A stretch of DNA of 64,000 nucleotides from Tolypeutes matacus (Eukaryota > Chordata > Mammalia > Cingulata > Chlamyphoridae): NCBI GenBank assembly GCA_026826555.1, contig JAKSZT010000089.1, positions 1 to 64,000 on the forward strand. The letters run 5' to 3'. Below, piece by piece: positions 32,984 through 48,037 of this stretch (its first letter is position 1; each line of letters opens with the position of its first letter). Made by a program: the position numbers and the translations under genes. The notes beneath the pieces are model-generated. The model made no database searches and was not told where the DNA came from. It worked only from the letters and a program-made list of their open reading frames with translations.

Positions 32984-34615
32984 AAGAAATGTGGGTGCTT
33001 TGTAGCCCACTCCTATAGGGATACCCTCTGGGGTGGACGCCGGGGTGAAAACTGATGCCAGGAGAGCTCACCTGGGCCCACAAGGTGAAGGTGGGGACAG
33101 TCCCCTGTGAGGGGGATTCCAGGCTCTGCAGGGACTGAGTAAAGGCAGGTAGGCATTAAATTGTAAGAACAGCAGGGCTAAGAGGGACCTTCCTGAAAGG
33201 CAAACAAACAGGAGGGGTAACTCTAGGAAATATCTCAGAAATGCCTCCCTTATGATCTTCTTCCCACCTAAACAACCTGCTATTCCTTCTTTCTCAACCT
33301 GATTTTCAGACTTCAAGCCACTGTTGCGAGGCCAGTGCCTCCAGGTCTTAGCTTTGGTCCTGGGTGGCCTGAGGCTGGGGAAGCATGCAGGCAACCAGAA
33401 AGGCTCTGGAAAGACAGGTAATCTTCACTTTCAGCCAATTGTTAAATTTCACCAAACACCTCATAGATTCTGAGGGTAACTGTAGGCAACAGGACTGTGT
33501 GCGAGATGGGGGCAGGGATTGGGTATACCTTTTGCTCCTTTAAGTTCAAATGAAGTGTGCAGAAATACACTTTGGTGAAAAGCAGAATTTTACTTATAGT
33601 TTTATAAAACTATAAAAGGACATATTCTGATTAAGCTTTCAGAGGTTTCTAACACACCAGTCGTACCCTTCCCCCAGGCCACCATTTCAGACTCTGGATT
33701 ACAACATAACAGAGAAGGGGAAGAGAGATCAAAGAGGAGAGAGGGACCTCAGGATTGGAAAGGGGCTTCAATGACAGTAAAAGGCTTAAGGCACCCCCGT
33801 GCAGATGAAGTGAGCCAGGAACGCCGGGGTACGGTGGCTTCTGGCAGGCCCTGAAGAAGAGCTACAAATGCCTGTAGGTTAGTCCTGCCTTACGTAGTGA
33901 TCCTGAATCCAAACGTGCTTGGTGAATCCTAGATTGCACCATTTCTTTTAACATGATTACTAATAACATCATCTTTCACCCTCAAAAATGCCCTTGTTTG
34001 AATGTTAAACCACAAAGACGCCCTGCTTATCCCAGTTTATAAACTTTTAAAAACACAACCACAAGCCTTTCAGTATAGTATGCTGCCTGCAAAACATGAC
34101 AATTCAGGGCTCTCGGACTCACATTTAGAGCTGGAAGTCACTGCCATCGCCAGCAGGGCTTCCATCTGCTTCTCCTTGTGCTGCCATCTTAGGAAGGCAT
34201 CCAGCAGGCCCTCACTGTCCTGTACTCTAAAAGTTTTCCAGTCTCAGAAAAACTGTGAGGGATTCCCAGGAGTTAACAATGAAGGGCAGTCCCTGTTAAG
34301 TGTCCCTTAGGAAGAGCCCCCTGTGCTTCCCTGAGGAGGTGGGGGAGCTAGGAGGGCTGGCGGTGTCCCCTGGCCAGAGGCAAGGCTTTTCCTGGACTGA
34401 GCACAATGCTGAGGAGCCCACTGTGAGGCTCCCATCATCAGTCAGTGCAGGTGTGTCTAAAAGGCCAGTGTTCAGGGCCTAAGGCCAAGCAGAGACGGCT
34501 CTCCTGCTCCTGCTAGTCCTCCCATTGACTCCCTTGTTGTCTCTACTAGCGAAGGTCGAAGGGCTGGGTGAGGGGCGTGAAAAAGAGGCTGCTGATTCTA
34601 TGCCAGGTGAACTAC
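32984..34615. other. No gene identified
   Basis: About 1.6 kb without recognisable repeats or genes. Short open frames at 34,002-34,310 and 33,068-33,394 show no family features. It might hold regulatory or decayed sequence. Confidence 0.35.
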
Positions 34616-34627
34616 AAAACAATGGTA

Positions 34628-34810
34628 AGGGGAAGCGGCTGTGGCTCAATCAGTGGGGCTCCCGTTTACCATATGGGAGGCCCCGGGTTCGGTTTCCGGG
34701 GCCTCCTGGTGGGGGCAGGCCCGCCCACACGGCATGGTTGGCTGACCCAGCGAGCGCAAGCAGCAAGGGGGGGATGAATGAATAAATAAATAAAAATCTT
34801 TAAAAAAAAA
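34628..34810 (+). repeat. DAS-type SINE, 12-bp TSD
   Basis: Complete CGGCTGTGGCTCAATCAG subtype. TSD AAAACAATGGTA at 34616-34627 and 34811-34822. Confidence 0.94.
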
Positions 34811-35555
34811 AAAACAATGGTAGGTTAGAGCCCAAGGTGGAGGCCTTGCGAGCGCTTACATCCATTAAGAGAGCAATTCAGACGACTCGGTGTATGAGGT
34901 GCTAGCAGGCCCAAGGTCCTGGGAATGATTAACTCACACTCTCTGGGTGGCATATGATTTGGGGAGCTACATTCTCTTGAAGAGTTCTCTTATTCAGAGA
35001 GCAAAAGATGGCAAGTTCATGGAAAACAGATGGACCTATAGGTGGTAAAGTTATTAAAATTAATGAAAAAAAGAGTAGGTGAAACTTTTTCAGCTTTTCT
35101 GAAGAAACAAGAGTTCCAAAAGTAGCTCGTAAAACAAACAAGAAATATAAACATCTCTGAGACACTGTCTGCTATTGAATGCTTCTGGAATGCTTAAAAA
35201 AGAAAATCAAAGGTTGCTGAAAAACACATCCAAATAAAGATGCTCAACAGGCAGCTGAGGCTCACGTATCTATCCGGTTTGGAATGTAAACCTGGAATAC
35301 ATCAGCAAAGATGCCGTCGAAGAAGGACTAAGTCACATGGAAAGCCTAAGTCAAAAAGCAGAGGGCCTGGGACTGACCCTCAGAGACTTAATCCAGGTCT
35401 GGGGCAAGCTCTTTGCTCCTAATAACAAAGCACTGTGACCCCAGACCCAGCAGTTTCAGATGCCTACCCTGTCTGTACATCTCTAATACAGATGGTTAGC
35501 ACTTTCATTTGTTTTTGTGTGTGTGTGGTTTTTTTTTTCCAATCAAAAATAGAGA

Positions 35556-35561
35556 TTTATT
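35556..35561 (-). promoter_or_regulatory. Polyadenylation signal AATAAA of C8orf33
   Basis: TTTATT on + reads AATAAA on -, about 420 bp downstream of the C8orf33 stop codon. T-rich DNA follows at 35,529-35,538 on +. The 3' UTR therefore probably spans about 35,540-35,979. Confidence 0.6.
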
Positions 35562-35979
35562 ATGCAATGTAACATAATGGCATAAAGCAATCAACAGTTT
35601 GGTTGGGCATCCTTTGAAAAGTAAGCACCAGGGTACAATTATGCAGATTCCTCACTAATGCGTGTTCTCAATGACTACTTAATCTAATCATGTAGACTGA
35701 ACAAGACATTCTTTTTACAACACATTGAACGCTTCATTTAATTGGAGAAACTTTTCTAAATGCATCTCTCTCTTCTGGAAGGAGGGTTATTTCATCAGAA
35801 AACCTCTAAGTGCTTGTCTGTCAGAGCCCCAATATTTTGGTCTTATTTCTGCCCCTCGACCATGACATCAGATTCAGTGATCAGTTAAGGGTGAACCAAC
35901 CCTACATCAACCCAAAAGAGCAGTCCTGGAAAGTCTCTGCACTTTTAAGACAACCTCCCACATCACCCTGGGAAGGGGT

Positions 35980-37830
<1,851 letters not shown>

Positions 37831-37839
37831 CTCAAGGTC

Positions 37840-38624
37840 ATTATATATGTGAATTTTTTTTTTCTTGGGACATGTACATGGCAGTATTGTGTTAAAGGAG
37901 CATGATGTATACAAACTAAAGTGTTCAGAAAATGGATTGAAAAATAGATGGATAGGTAGATGGACTGATATAAAATGCATAGATAGGTAGAATTTTACAG
38001 TAAATTTGGCAAAATGTTAAAATTCGTGGATCTTGGTATATGCGGGGATAGGTGTATGTTGGAGTGCTCTGTATGGGGTTTGTATTATTTTTGTAACTGA
38101 CCTTAAGTTTGAGAGTATTTCAAAATAAAAATTTAAAATTAAATAAAAAACTAAGGGCCAAGAGTAGTCAAGGTGCTCTTGAAGCAAAAAAGCATAATTG
38201 TGTGTTTGCTTTACTATATATCAGACTAACTATAAAGGTATAACAGTTAACCAGAATGGTATTAGTGCAAGGTTAGACAAGTTGGAATGGAGTTCAGTAA
38301 TACACCTATGTTTATGTGGAAATGAACTGTAATAGAGGTGGCACCACAGATCAGAATTCCGCAAATGGAGCTTGGAAAATTGATTATCCATATTTTAAAA
38401 ATGAAATTGAGTTCTATTTTATGGACAGGAAAAATCAATTCCAGTTAGTCTAAAGACTTGAATTTGAAAGGCAAAACCATATAACCTTAGAAGAAGAGGT
38501 TAGCTCTACATAACCGTGATTAAGGCATGATTCTTAAAACATAACAAGGGCAAATGGAATAAAAAAAGGTTGATGCATTCAATTTCATTCAAAAGTAAGA
38601 ATTTCTTTTTTTTATTCAAACATT
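37840..38624. other. AT-rich upstream DNA, no gene seen
   Basis: No recognised coding sequence. Parts around 38,090-38,560 resemble degenerate L1 3' sequence but cannot be assigned with confidence. Confidence 0.4.
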
Positions 38625-38875
38625 ATTTCAAATTAAAAAAATAATAATAATAATAATAGAAAAAGCCAGCTCAACAATTATGGACGCAATACTCCTAAAA
38701 AGTTCTGTCCAGGCACTTTTATCTCATCTAATTCCAACAATTAACTCAATTGTTCCTTAGAACAATTTCTAAGTGTTTAGAAAGATACACAGATTAGTTA
38801 AATGACATAGTCAAAGTCTTCTTATTAATGAAAAACAAAAGAAGAAAAAATGCTTAATCACATTCATATCTCACA
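38625..38875 (+). repeat. Dispersed segment paralogous to 26340-26595
   Basis: See the partner copy for shared words. This copy has a (TAA)n run in its A-rich start (38,640-38,659) and a short local insertion (TTAGAACAATTTCTAAGTGT) relative to the partner. Confidence 0.6.
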
Positions 38876-38929
38876 AAAACAAACCCCATATTTTTTTTCA
38901 CCTTTAGCATTAAAAAACTAAGAATTTCT

Positions 38930-40080
38930 TTTCACTAAACTACAAAGAATAAAGTGAAAAGATAAGTCACAGTGGAAGAAGACATAATACATATAACTGA
39001 AAAAAGATACATATAACATAATACATATTATACATAATTATATAATTATGTATAATATATACATAATTCCCATACATTAAATAAGAGAGAGAGAAGCAAA
39101 TACAAAAAAGAGCAAAAGACAAGTATTTCATAGAAGAGAAAACATGAATGACAAATGAACATATAAAAAGATATTCTGGAAAATGAAATTAAAACGTCAA
39201 TGAGATACTATTTTGCAATCACCAATAATTAAAAAGTCAAGGAGGCGGATGTGGCTCAGATGGTTGGGCGTCCGTCTGCCATATGGAGGGACCTGGGTTC
39301 GATCCCCAGGACCTTCCGGTAAAATAAAGAAATATATACATAGTAGGCGCATGGGCTGCCGGGCTCTGTGTGCTGGTGAGCCGCCAGGCCCCGGGAGCCA
39401 TGCAGCAGGATGATGACGTAACAGGGGAGAGACAAGACGAGATGCTCTGAAAGCTCCGAAAACCAGGAGCTGAGGTGGCGCAGGTGGCAGAACACCTCTC
39501 TCCTACATCGGAGGTCTCCAGGACCGAATCCTGGTGAAGACTGGAGGAGAAGGATGAGAAGAGATGGCAGGAAACAGACACAGAGAATTGCTCAGCGAAT
39601 AGACACAAAACAGCAAATGGGGAAGGGGGGATTAAAATGGATAAAGTAAATAAATAAATCTTAAAAAAAAAAAAAGTCAAGCCAAATGTTGTTGAAGCAG
39701 TGAATGACAGAAATTCTTATACACTGCTGTTGGGAATGTAACTTGATATAACCACTTTGAAAAACTGATGCTGGCATTATCTAGTGAAATTGAAGATATG
39801 CAAAATCCTACAACCCAGCTTTTCCATTCCTAGATAAATTCTTGCACATAGGTGATATATAAAGAATGTTCCTAGGGTATTTTTTGTAGTAGCAAAAAAC
39901 TGGAAGAAACTCAGATGGTCACTTGTGGGTCTGCTTATACAATGGAGCTTTATCATCACTGAAGACAATGATCTGCAGCTGCAACATGGATAACTCTCAT
40001 AAACATTGAGGAAAAACAACCCAAAGAATGTATACAGAATTTCATTTATTTAACGTTCTAAACCATGCAAAATTGAACAA
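38930..40080 (+). repeat. Old L1 3' part, split by a SINE
   Basis: Sense L1 ORF2 tail and 3' sequence ('AAACTACAAAGAATAAAGTG'; 'GTTGTTGAAGCAGTGAATGACAG'; 'TATACACTGCTGTTGGGAATG'). Target of the composite SINE at 39241-39670. No open frame. Confidence 0.65.
39241..39670 (+). repeat. Composite DAS-type SINE, TSD AAAAAGTCAA
   Basis: First head GGAGGCGGATGTGGCTCAGATGG, second head about 39,470 (GAGCTGAGGTGGCGCAGGTGGC), with different internal linkers, ending in TAAATAAATCTT poly(A). TSD AAAAAGTCAA at 39231-39240 and 39671-39680 shows that the two-headed unit inserted as one element. Confidence 0.9.
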
Positions 40081-40132
40081 TAATGTTTAGGGATACATAT
40101 TTATGTTAACTATCAAGAAAAGAAAGGAAATG

Positions 40133-40298
40133 GGAAGCGGCTGTGGCTCAATCAGTGGGGCTCCCGTTTACCATATGGGAGGCCCCGGGTTCGGTTCCCG
40201 GGGCCTCCTGGTGAGGGCAGGCCCGCCCGCACGGCGTGGTTGGCTGACCCAGCGAGCACAAGCAGCAAGGGGGGGATAAATGAATAAATAAATAAAAT
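40133..40298 (+). repeat. DAS-type SINE whose A-tail runs into an assembly gap
   Basis: Complete CGGCTGTGGCTCAATCAG head and linker, ending AATAAATAAAAT at the gap. TSD GGAAATG at 40126-40132 and immediately after the gap at 40399-40405. Confidence 0.93.
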
Positions 40299-40398
40299 NN
40301 NNNNNNNNNNNNNNNNNNNNNNNNNNNNNNNNNNNNNNNNNNNNNNNNNNNNNNNNNNNNNNNNNNNNNNNNNNNNNNNNNNNNNNNNNNNNNNNNNN
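40299..40398. other. Assembly gap (100 N)
   Basis: Exactly 100 unknown bases, a conventional placeholder length. It lies in the poly(A) tail of a SINE whose TSD reappears right after it, so the real missing sequence may be just the A-tail. Confidence 1.
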
Positions 40399-40405
40399 GG
40401 AAATG

Positions 40406-41489
40406 ACCAACTTCAGGGTAGTTGTTTACTCTGGGGGGGGGGAGGGTGGATTGTGATCTTAAATTGGGTAGTAGGTACATGGCATTTTTACAACTTTTAC
40501 CTTAAAATGTGTGTGTGTACATTTGCATGTATGAAAATTTTAATATATTTTTTAAAGAGGTGAGAGAACATTGTTTTAGTGGATGTGTTTTGAGAGATGG
40601 AAAGCAGCCACAGTGATAGTTAACATGTTAGTAGAAGGAGTGGTTATGGAGTGGCTCTGGAGGTGTAGGCAGTGAGGGAGAGCTAGCTGAAGATTTGCAG
40701 TTCATTTAATGAGCCTTTATTTGCCAAATTGGGAGCTAAGGAAGAAGAGATTTGGGGTCTTATAAAAGGCCAGATCCCCCATGCCTCCTTTAGCCCCAGA
40801 ATCCCCTCCCTAAAGTTCAAGGACCTGCTATTTGGTCTGTGGGTTTAAATGGGTATTACCAGGGAAGAAAAATGAGGTGGCTGTGAGGTACAGAGGGCAG
40901 AGGAGGCTACCAGAGCCTGTCAGGTGAGGTGAGTGAGGCTTGGAAGGTGGGGAAGATCAGTGGAAGCAGAGTAGACTGAGGTCTGGAAATAGCTTCTAAT
41001 GTAGGGCATTTGAAGGGCATGTGCTGGCTTGGCAGTTAGGTAAAGGGCAGTCTATGCTAGGCTAAGGAATCCTGGAAGAAATGAAAGATTTTTAGGCACT
41101 TTTTATTTTAGAAAAATCACTCTAGCTGCAGTATGGTTCAAAAGAGACAAGAAAGAGTGAGACTAGAGGCAGAGAGGTGAGTAAGAAAGCAAGTGCAGTT
41201 GTCCAGGCCAGAGATGTATACTTGTGTGGGGTGAGGGTGGAGATGATGTAGGAGATAAACTGATAAGATTTGGTGGCTGATAGGATATAGGGGCTGATAG
41301 GAAGAGGGAGTAATCTGGTGAGAGGCCCATGATAAGGCACAGATAAGGCTTTCTGGAAGAACTGATGCTGGGCCAAGTCACAGGGTGTAATTCACACACA
41401 GTCAAATGAGGCAGGCCAAAGCCCCTTTGGACCTGGATCCCACTTACTACTTCACCTCCAATCCATCAGCACTAAAATGCATAACCAAC
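40406..41489. other. No gene seen; possibly an old dispersed repeat at 40,900-41,330
   Basis: The words TTTTAGAAAAATCACTCTAGCTG, GTTGTCCAGGCCAGAGATG and GATTTGGTGGCTGATAGGATATAG are familiar from an old mammalian dispersed repeat that I cannot name. No coding gene. Confidence 0.4.
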
Positions 41490-41822
41490 TGTGGAGTTTT
41501 TAAAATATGTCCAAAAATTCTTTGAATTCCTCCCTTCAAAATGTGGAGCAACCTCATGAGACACCCTGAGCCAGAACCACCCAGTTAGTTGCCAGACTCC
41601 TGACCCTCAGAAACTGTGTGAGAATATGTCTGTCATTTTTATTTTTATTTATTTATTTATTTTTTTTTTTTTTTACCGGGAGGTCCCGGGGATCGAACCC
41701 GGGTCCCTCCATATGGGAGACGGACGCCCAACCAGTTGAGCCACATCCGACCCCATGTCTGTCATTTTTAAACTATGTTTTGAGGTAATTTGTTACACAG
41801 CAAAAGGTAACTAATACACTAT
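41490..41822 (+). mobile_element. MLT1-like (MaLR) LTR 3' part, interrupted by a SINE
   Basis: GAGCCAGAACCACCCAGTTAG, TCAGAAACTGTGTGAGAATA and (after the SINE) TTTTGAGGTAATTTGTTAC then GGTAACTAATACA reproduce the order of an MLT1-type LTR end. Its 5' end is indistinct. Confidence 0.75.
41642..41754 (-). repeat. Short DAS-type SINE, 16-bp TSD
   Basis: Minus-strand head-only subtype (GGGGTCGGATGTGGCTCAACTGG on -). TSD ATGTCTGTCATTTTTA at 41626-41641 and 41755-41770 is perfect. Confidence 0.95.
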
Positions 41823-42347
41823 CTGTGATGACCAAACTCCTATCCTCTGAAACCTCCCAGACCAGGCAACCTGTGGGAGGTGGGGTCACACACCTGTTCC
41901 CACTCTAGCTCACATCTGCCTTGTTTCTTTCCAGATCTCCCAGAGTTCATATTTGTCCCCTCTCCTCCTAGGGCTCACGCTTTTTCCTCATAGCCTCCCA
42001 AGAGTGGCTTCTGTTGACTCACACTTGCCCATTTTCTCAGATGTTTTAAGCCCTCAGCTGCCCCATTCTTTCTAGATTTTTGTAGGCCACAAAATATGTA
42101 TTCTCCTCCCATCCTCCTGGGGCTCAAACCTGCCTCATTGAGAAACACCTCTCATGCCCTTGACTTCCTCAGATAATGTTTCTCATGCCAATATCCAAGG
42201 AAACAACACCCTTTTTTTTTTTTTTTAGACCTTGAGTACCTGATATTCTCATATCTGCACACATGAAAATCAGGTCTGTTTCATTGAGCTGGGGCTGAAA
42301 GGACATCAGGGCTGAGGGCTGCTTGTGTGGACGGAGACTCCCTGGCT
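41823..42347. other. No gene seen
   Basis: C/T-rich non-repetitive DNA between an LTR and the antisense L1; only short open frames. Confidence 0.4.
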
Positions 42348-45300
42348 TCATTGTTTTTGTTGTTTTTTCCATTTTTTTTACTTTATTTTTTACATTTAAT
42401 AATTGAAAATATAAACAATTAAAAACTACAAATAAAAACAAAAAAAAACTAAAAAGAAAACAGTTGAATAAAAACATACATTTCACAGTTAAATGTACTG
42501 GATATAGATAAAATTTTTTTTGAATCATACAGTGTTACACAATATATTTGGTTCATAGTAACACATTCATACAGTATTTGTCCTTTTGTGTCTGGCTTGC
42601 TTCGCTCAACATAATGTCCTCCAGGTTCATCCATGTTGCCATATGCTTTACGACTTCATTTCTTCTTACAGTTGCATAATATTCCATCGTGTGAATAGAC
42701 CACAGTTTGTTTATCCATTCATCTGTTGATGGACACCTGGGCTGTTTCCAGCTTTTGGCAATGGTGAATAATGTGGCTATGAACATCGGTGTGCAGATGT
42801 CTGCTCGTGTCCCTGCTCTCAGTTCTTCTGGGTATATACCCAGTAGTGGTATTGCAGGGTCACGTGGCAAGTCTATATTCAACTTCTTTAGGAACTGCCA
42901 AACAGTCCTCCATAGTGGCTGGACCATCCTGCATTCCCACCAACAGTGAAGAAGTGTTCCTGTCTCTCCACATCCTCTCCAACACTTGTGGTTCTCTGTC
43001 TTTTTAATAGTGGCCAATCTGACAGGTGTTAAATGATACCTCATTGTAGTTTTGATTTGCATTTCTCTAATCATTAGTGATGTTGAGCATTTCTTCATGT
43101 GTTTTTTTGCCATTTGTATTTCTTCTTTGGACAAACGTCTATTCAAGTCTTTTGTCCATTTTTTAATGGGGTCATGTGTCTTTTTATTGTTGAGCTGTAA
43201 CAACTCTTTATATATATCCTGGATATTAAACCCTTATCTGACATGTGATTTCCAAATATTTTCTCCCATTGTGTTGGCTGCCTTTCCACCCTTTTGATAA
43301 AGTCCTTTGAGGTGCAAAGTGTTTAATTTTGAGGAGGTCCCATTTATATATTTTTTCTTTTGTTGCACATGCTTTGGGTGTAAGGTCCAAGAAACCATCA
43401 CCTACTACAAGGTCTTAAAGATGTTTCCCTACATTTTCTTCTAGTAGTTTTATGGTCCTGGCTTTTATATTTAGGTCTTTGATCCATTTTGAGTTGATTC
43501 TTATATCGGGAGTGAGATGGGGTCCTCTTTCATGCTTTTGGTTGTAGATATCCAGTTCTCCCAGCACCATTTGTTGAAGAGACCGTTTTGTCCTGTTAAC
43601 ATGGACTTGGTAGGTTTGTCAAAAACCAATTGACCGCATAGGTGAGGGCTTATTTCTGGATTCTCAATTCTATTCCACTGATCAATGTGTCTATTTATTT
43701 TTATTTCTCCCCACCCCCTCATTGTTTGAACTTGCTATGTGCTGTGTCTTTAGGAGGCACCAAATATTTTCTCCAATTGAGAAAATACTGTAAATGGAAT
43801 TTCCCCCCTTATTTCCTCCTCGGATTGTTCGGTACTAGTGTACAAAAATATTTCTGATTTTTGTGTGTTGATCTTATATCCTGCCACTTTGCTGAACTCA
43901 TTTATTAGCTCAAGTAGCTTTGTCGTGGATACTTCAGAATTTCTAAATACAGGATCATGTCATCTGTAAACAGTGAGAGTTTTACTTCCTCTTTTCCTAT
44001 TTAAATGCCTTTTTTTTTTTTTTTTTTTTTGTCTAATTGTCCTAGCTAGAACTTCTAGTATAATAATGAATAACAATGGTGACAGTGGGCATCCTTGTCT
44101 TGTTCCTGATCTTAGAGGGAAAGCTTACAAACTTTCCCCATTGAGTACGATGTTGGCTGTGGGTTTTTCTTTCATATATGCCTTTTATCATATTGAGGAA
44201 TTTTCCTTCTATTCTTATCTTTTGAAGTGTTTTTATAAAAAAAAAAGGATGCTGGATTCTGTTGAATGCCTTTTCTGCATCAATTGAGATGATCATGGGG
44301 TTTTTACCTTCAATTTGTTAATGTGGTATATTACGTTAATAGATTTTCTTATGTTGAACCAGCCCTGCATACCAGGAATTAATCCCACTTGGTCGTGATG
44401 TATAAGTCTTTTGATAGGATGCTGGATTCTATTCACAAGTATTTTGTTTAGAATTTTTGCCTCTATGTTCATTAGAGAGATTGGCCTGTAATTTTCTTTT
44501 CTTATAGAATCTTTATCTGGCTTTGGTATTAGGGTGATGTTTACTTCATAAAATGTGTTGGGTAATTTTCCCTCCTCTTCAATTTTTTGGAAGAGTTTAA
44601 ACAGGATTGGTGTTAATGCTTTTTGAAATGCTTGATAGAATTCACTTGTGAAACCACCTGGTCCTGGACTTTTCTTTGCTGGGAGATTTTTGATAACAGA
44701 TTCAATCTCCTTAAATGTGATGGGTTTGTTAAGTTTTTTATTTTTTGTAGCATCAGTGTAGGTTGTTTCTGTATTTCTAGGAATTTGACCCTTTCATGTC
44801 TAGTTTGTTGGCATACAGTTTCTCATAATATCCTCTTATGATCCTGTTTATTTCTGTGGGGTCAGTTGTAACTTTGCCTCTTTCACTTCTGATTGTATTT
44901 ATTTGCATCTTCTCTCTTTTTTTCTTTGTTAGTCTAGTGAGGGGTTTGTCAATTTTTTTGATCTCAAAGAACCAGCTTTTGGTTTGGATGATTTTTCTCT
45001 ATTATTTTTTTGTCCTCAATTTAATTTATTTCTGCTCTAATCTTTCTTCCTTTCTGCTTGCTTTGGGATTGTTTTGTGGGTTTTTTTTTCTTTCTAGTTT
45101 CTCTAGTTGTTCAGTTAAATCTTTGAGTTTAGCTCTTTCGTCTTTTTTAATATAGGCATTTGGGGCTATAAATTTCCCTCTCAAGACTGCCTTCGCTGTA
45201 TCCCATAAGTTTTGATACGTTGTGTTCTCTTTTTCATTTGTCTCAATATATTTACTGATTTCACTTGCAATTTCTTCTTTGACCCACCAATTATTTGGGA

Positions 45301-48037
45301 GTGTGTTATTCAGTCTCCACACATTTGCAAATTTACTTTTTTCCTGTCTATTATTGATTTCCAGTTTCATTCCGTTATGATCTGAGAAGGTGCTTTGTAT
45401 AATTTCAGTCTTTTTATATTTATTGAGAGCTGTATTGTGACCTAACATGTGGTCTATCCTGGAGAAAGATCCATGGGCACTTGAGAAGAATGTATAACCC
45501 GCTGAGTTTGGATGCAGTGTTCTGTATATGTCTGTTAGGTCTAACTTGTTTATCATATTGTTCAAGTTCTCTGTTTCCTTGTTGATCTTCTGTCTAGTTG
45601 TTCTATCTAATGATGTGAGTGGGGTGTTGAAGTCTTCAGAGATTATTGGAGAGATGTCTATTTCTCCCTTCAGGTTTGCCAGAGTTTGTCTCATGTATTT
45701 TGGGGCACCCTGGTTAGGTGCATAGATATTTATGACTATTATATCTTCCTGGTGGATTGTTCCTTTTATTAAAATATAATGGTCTTCTGTATCTCTTATA
45801 ACTTTTTTGCATTTAAAGTCTGTTTTGTCTGATATTAGTATAGCTACCCCTGCTCATTGTTTATTACTATTTGCATTGAGTATCTTTTTCCAGCCTTTCA
45901 CTTTCACCCAGTTTGTCTCCTTGGGTCTAAGGTGAGTTTCTTGTAAGCAGCATATGGATGGCTCATGTTTTTTTTTTACCCATTCTGTCAGTATGTATCT
46001 TTTCATTGGGGAGTTTAATCCATTCACATTCAATGATATTACTGTAAATGCATTATTTACTTCCACCATTTTATTCTTTGTTTTTCTTAGTCATATATTT
46101 TTGTCTGTCATTTTACTCTTGGTCATCCTTTCTCTATTTTTTTCTTCTATATTCTCCTCCAGTTCTCTCTCTCCTGTCTTTTTATTTCAGGTTCTAAGCT
46201 TCCTTTAATATTTCCTGCAAAGTTAGATTCTTTTTTGCAAACTCTCTTAGTTTCTGTTTGTGAATATTTTAAACTCATCTTCATACTTGAAGGACAATTT
46301 TGCTGGATAAAGAATTCTCAGCTGGCAGTTTTCTCTTTCAGTATCCTAACTGTATAATATCACTGTCTCCTCACCTCTATGGTTTCTGAAGAGCAATCTG
46401 CGCTAAGTGTTACTGGGCATCCCTTGTACATGATGGTTTGCTTCTCTCTTGCTGCTATGAGAATTTTCTCTTTGACAGTTGACATTCTGAGTAGAATGTG
46501 TCTTGGAATAGGTCTATTCACATTTATTCTGATTGGGGTATGGTGCGCTTCTTGGACATGTAACTTCATTTCTCTCATGAAAGTTGGGAAATTTTCAGCT
46601 ATTATTCCCTCAAATACTCTTTCTGCCCCCTTTCCCTTTTATTCTCCTTCTGGAACTCCCATGACACGTATGTTGTTGTGTTTCATGTTTTCATTCAACT
46701 CTCTAAGGCCCTGCTCAATTTTTTCCATTCTTTTCTCTCTCTGTTCCTTTCTCTCTTCAATTTTAGCTGTTCTTTCTTTGGTATCATTTATTCATTCTTC
46801 TATCATTTCGAGTCTGCTTTTGTATGCCTATAACGTGTTTTTGACCTCACTTATTGTGTCTTTCATTCCCATGTGCTGTTACTTTGCTGTTTAGGATTTC
46901 AAATTCTTTGCGCTCACTCAATAGCTTCTTAATGTCATTTGTCTCTTTAGTCATGTTGTCTTTCAACTCATTTTGATTCTGGAAATCTGTGCTCATCTCA
47001 CTGATTAGTTCTCTAAAATCCTGTGACTCTTCTGAGGCTTTGATGTATTCCTTTTCTTGGGCCATTTCTTCTATTTTCCTAGTATGGCTCATAATTTTTT
47101 GCTGATATCTAGGCATGTGTTTAGGATGTAGTTTACTCAGATGCTCAATTTCTTTCTCTTCTGTAGGGATTTAGTGGTAAGAGGCTGTGCATTACTACTG
47201 CTTTCTGATTCTTGGCTCAACCTGGATTGTTAGGATTGTCCCTGCTACTTGCTCAAAACTAGGCTCTGGACCCAGTAATTGGTTGCAGACCGGTTTCCTA
47301 GGGCCTTGGGGTGGGAAGGGATAAAGGCGGAAAAGGTCTCTTATTTTTAATTTTCTCATGTGCACTTCCTTGGTCTGCCAGGCGATGGCACTCTTTGACA
47401 GCTCTCAGTTCAATGCCTGGTCGGAGTGTATTTGTTGCAACACAGACCAGATCACTGTGATAGAGCTTCCTGCCTGGAGGCTAAGAGCCTTGCAATTCAA
47501 CTTCCTCATGATAGTTCTCCAGCCTTCTCTGGCAGCACCCTCCCTTTTCCTGGGTCAGAAATATTTCCACTCCCCTCTGAATCTCAACAATCAGTCCCTG
47601 TTAGTAGAGTCAGAGATTAGGAGGGTTGTATATCTTTAACCTCTTGCTGGCTCCCAAGGCAAACAATGGCCCATCCCCACCCAGCTTGGAAGGGCTCCTA
47701 GGACACAGCAGACTAATTTTGTGAGTCAAAAGCGGAGTCCACCTTAGGCTGTGTCCCTCTCTCTCCCCTTTCCTGGGTTGGTGGGTCCCTGGAGCCCCCT
47801 TTGTCTATGATGGCAGGCCCAGAGGCCTGAGAATTCTAAAGTGTCTTTAGTGTGGGGAAGGGTGCCGGCATTGCAATTCTACTCCTTTGTGCCTTTCTCC
47901 TCTGGGCAGTGTCCAGCCTTCACTTGATGTCCTCAACCCTAGGATATCTTTTTCAAGGCTGTTTCAGCCTATCTTCTAGCTATTTTTCTGGAGGAGAGAG
48001 TACTGTGTCTTTCTAGTCCACCATCTTCCCAGAAGCC
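42348..48037 (-). mobile_element. Near full-length L1 in antisense orientation
   Basis: On the minus strand it runs from a 5' UTR start (CTTCTGGGAAGATGGTGGAC at about 48,030) through ORF1 (about 47,116-46,200, coiled-coil-like Glu/Lys-rich, then HTPIRINVNRPIPRHIL) and ORF2. The ORF2 endonuclease starts at 46,069 (VISLNVNGLNSP, LQETHL) and continues at 45,694-45,026. The RT and C-terminal region runs to 42,553 ([17 protein letters not shown]), followed by a 3' UTR and poly(A). ORFs are broken by stops and frameshifts. Relative to the copy at 52.7-57.5 kb, about 400 bp of ORF2 is missing around 43,700-43,790, where a short SINE-like piece and unrelated bases sit. Not mobile. Confidence 0.93.
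43693..43765 (-). repeat. Truncated DAS-type SINE at a deletion point in L1
   Basis: TTTATTTCTCCCCACCCCCTCATTG..GCACTT-like body and 'TCTTTAGGAGGCACC' are DAS features on -, but the tRNA head is absent. Confidence 0.5.
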
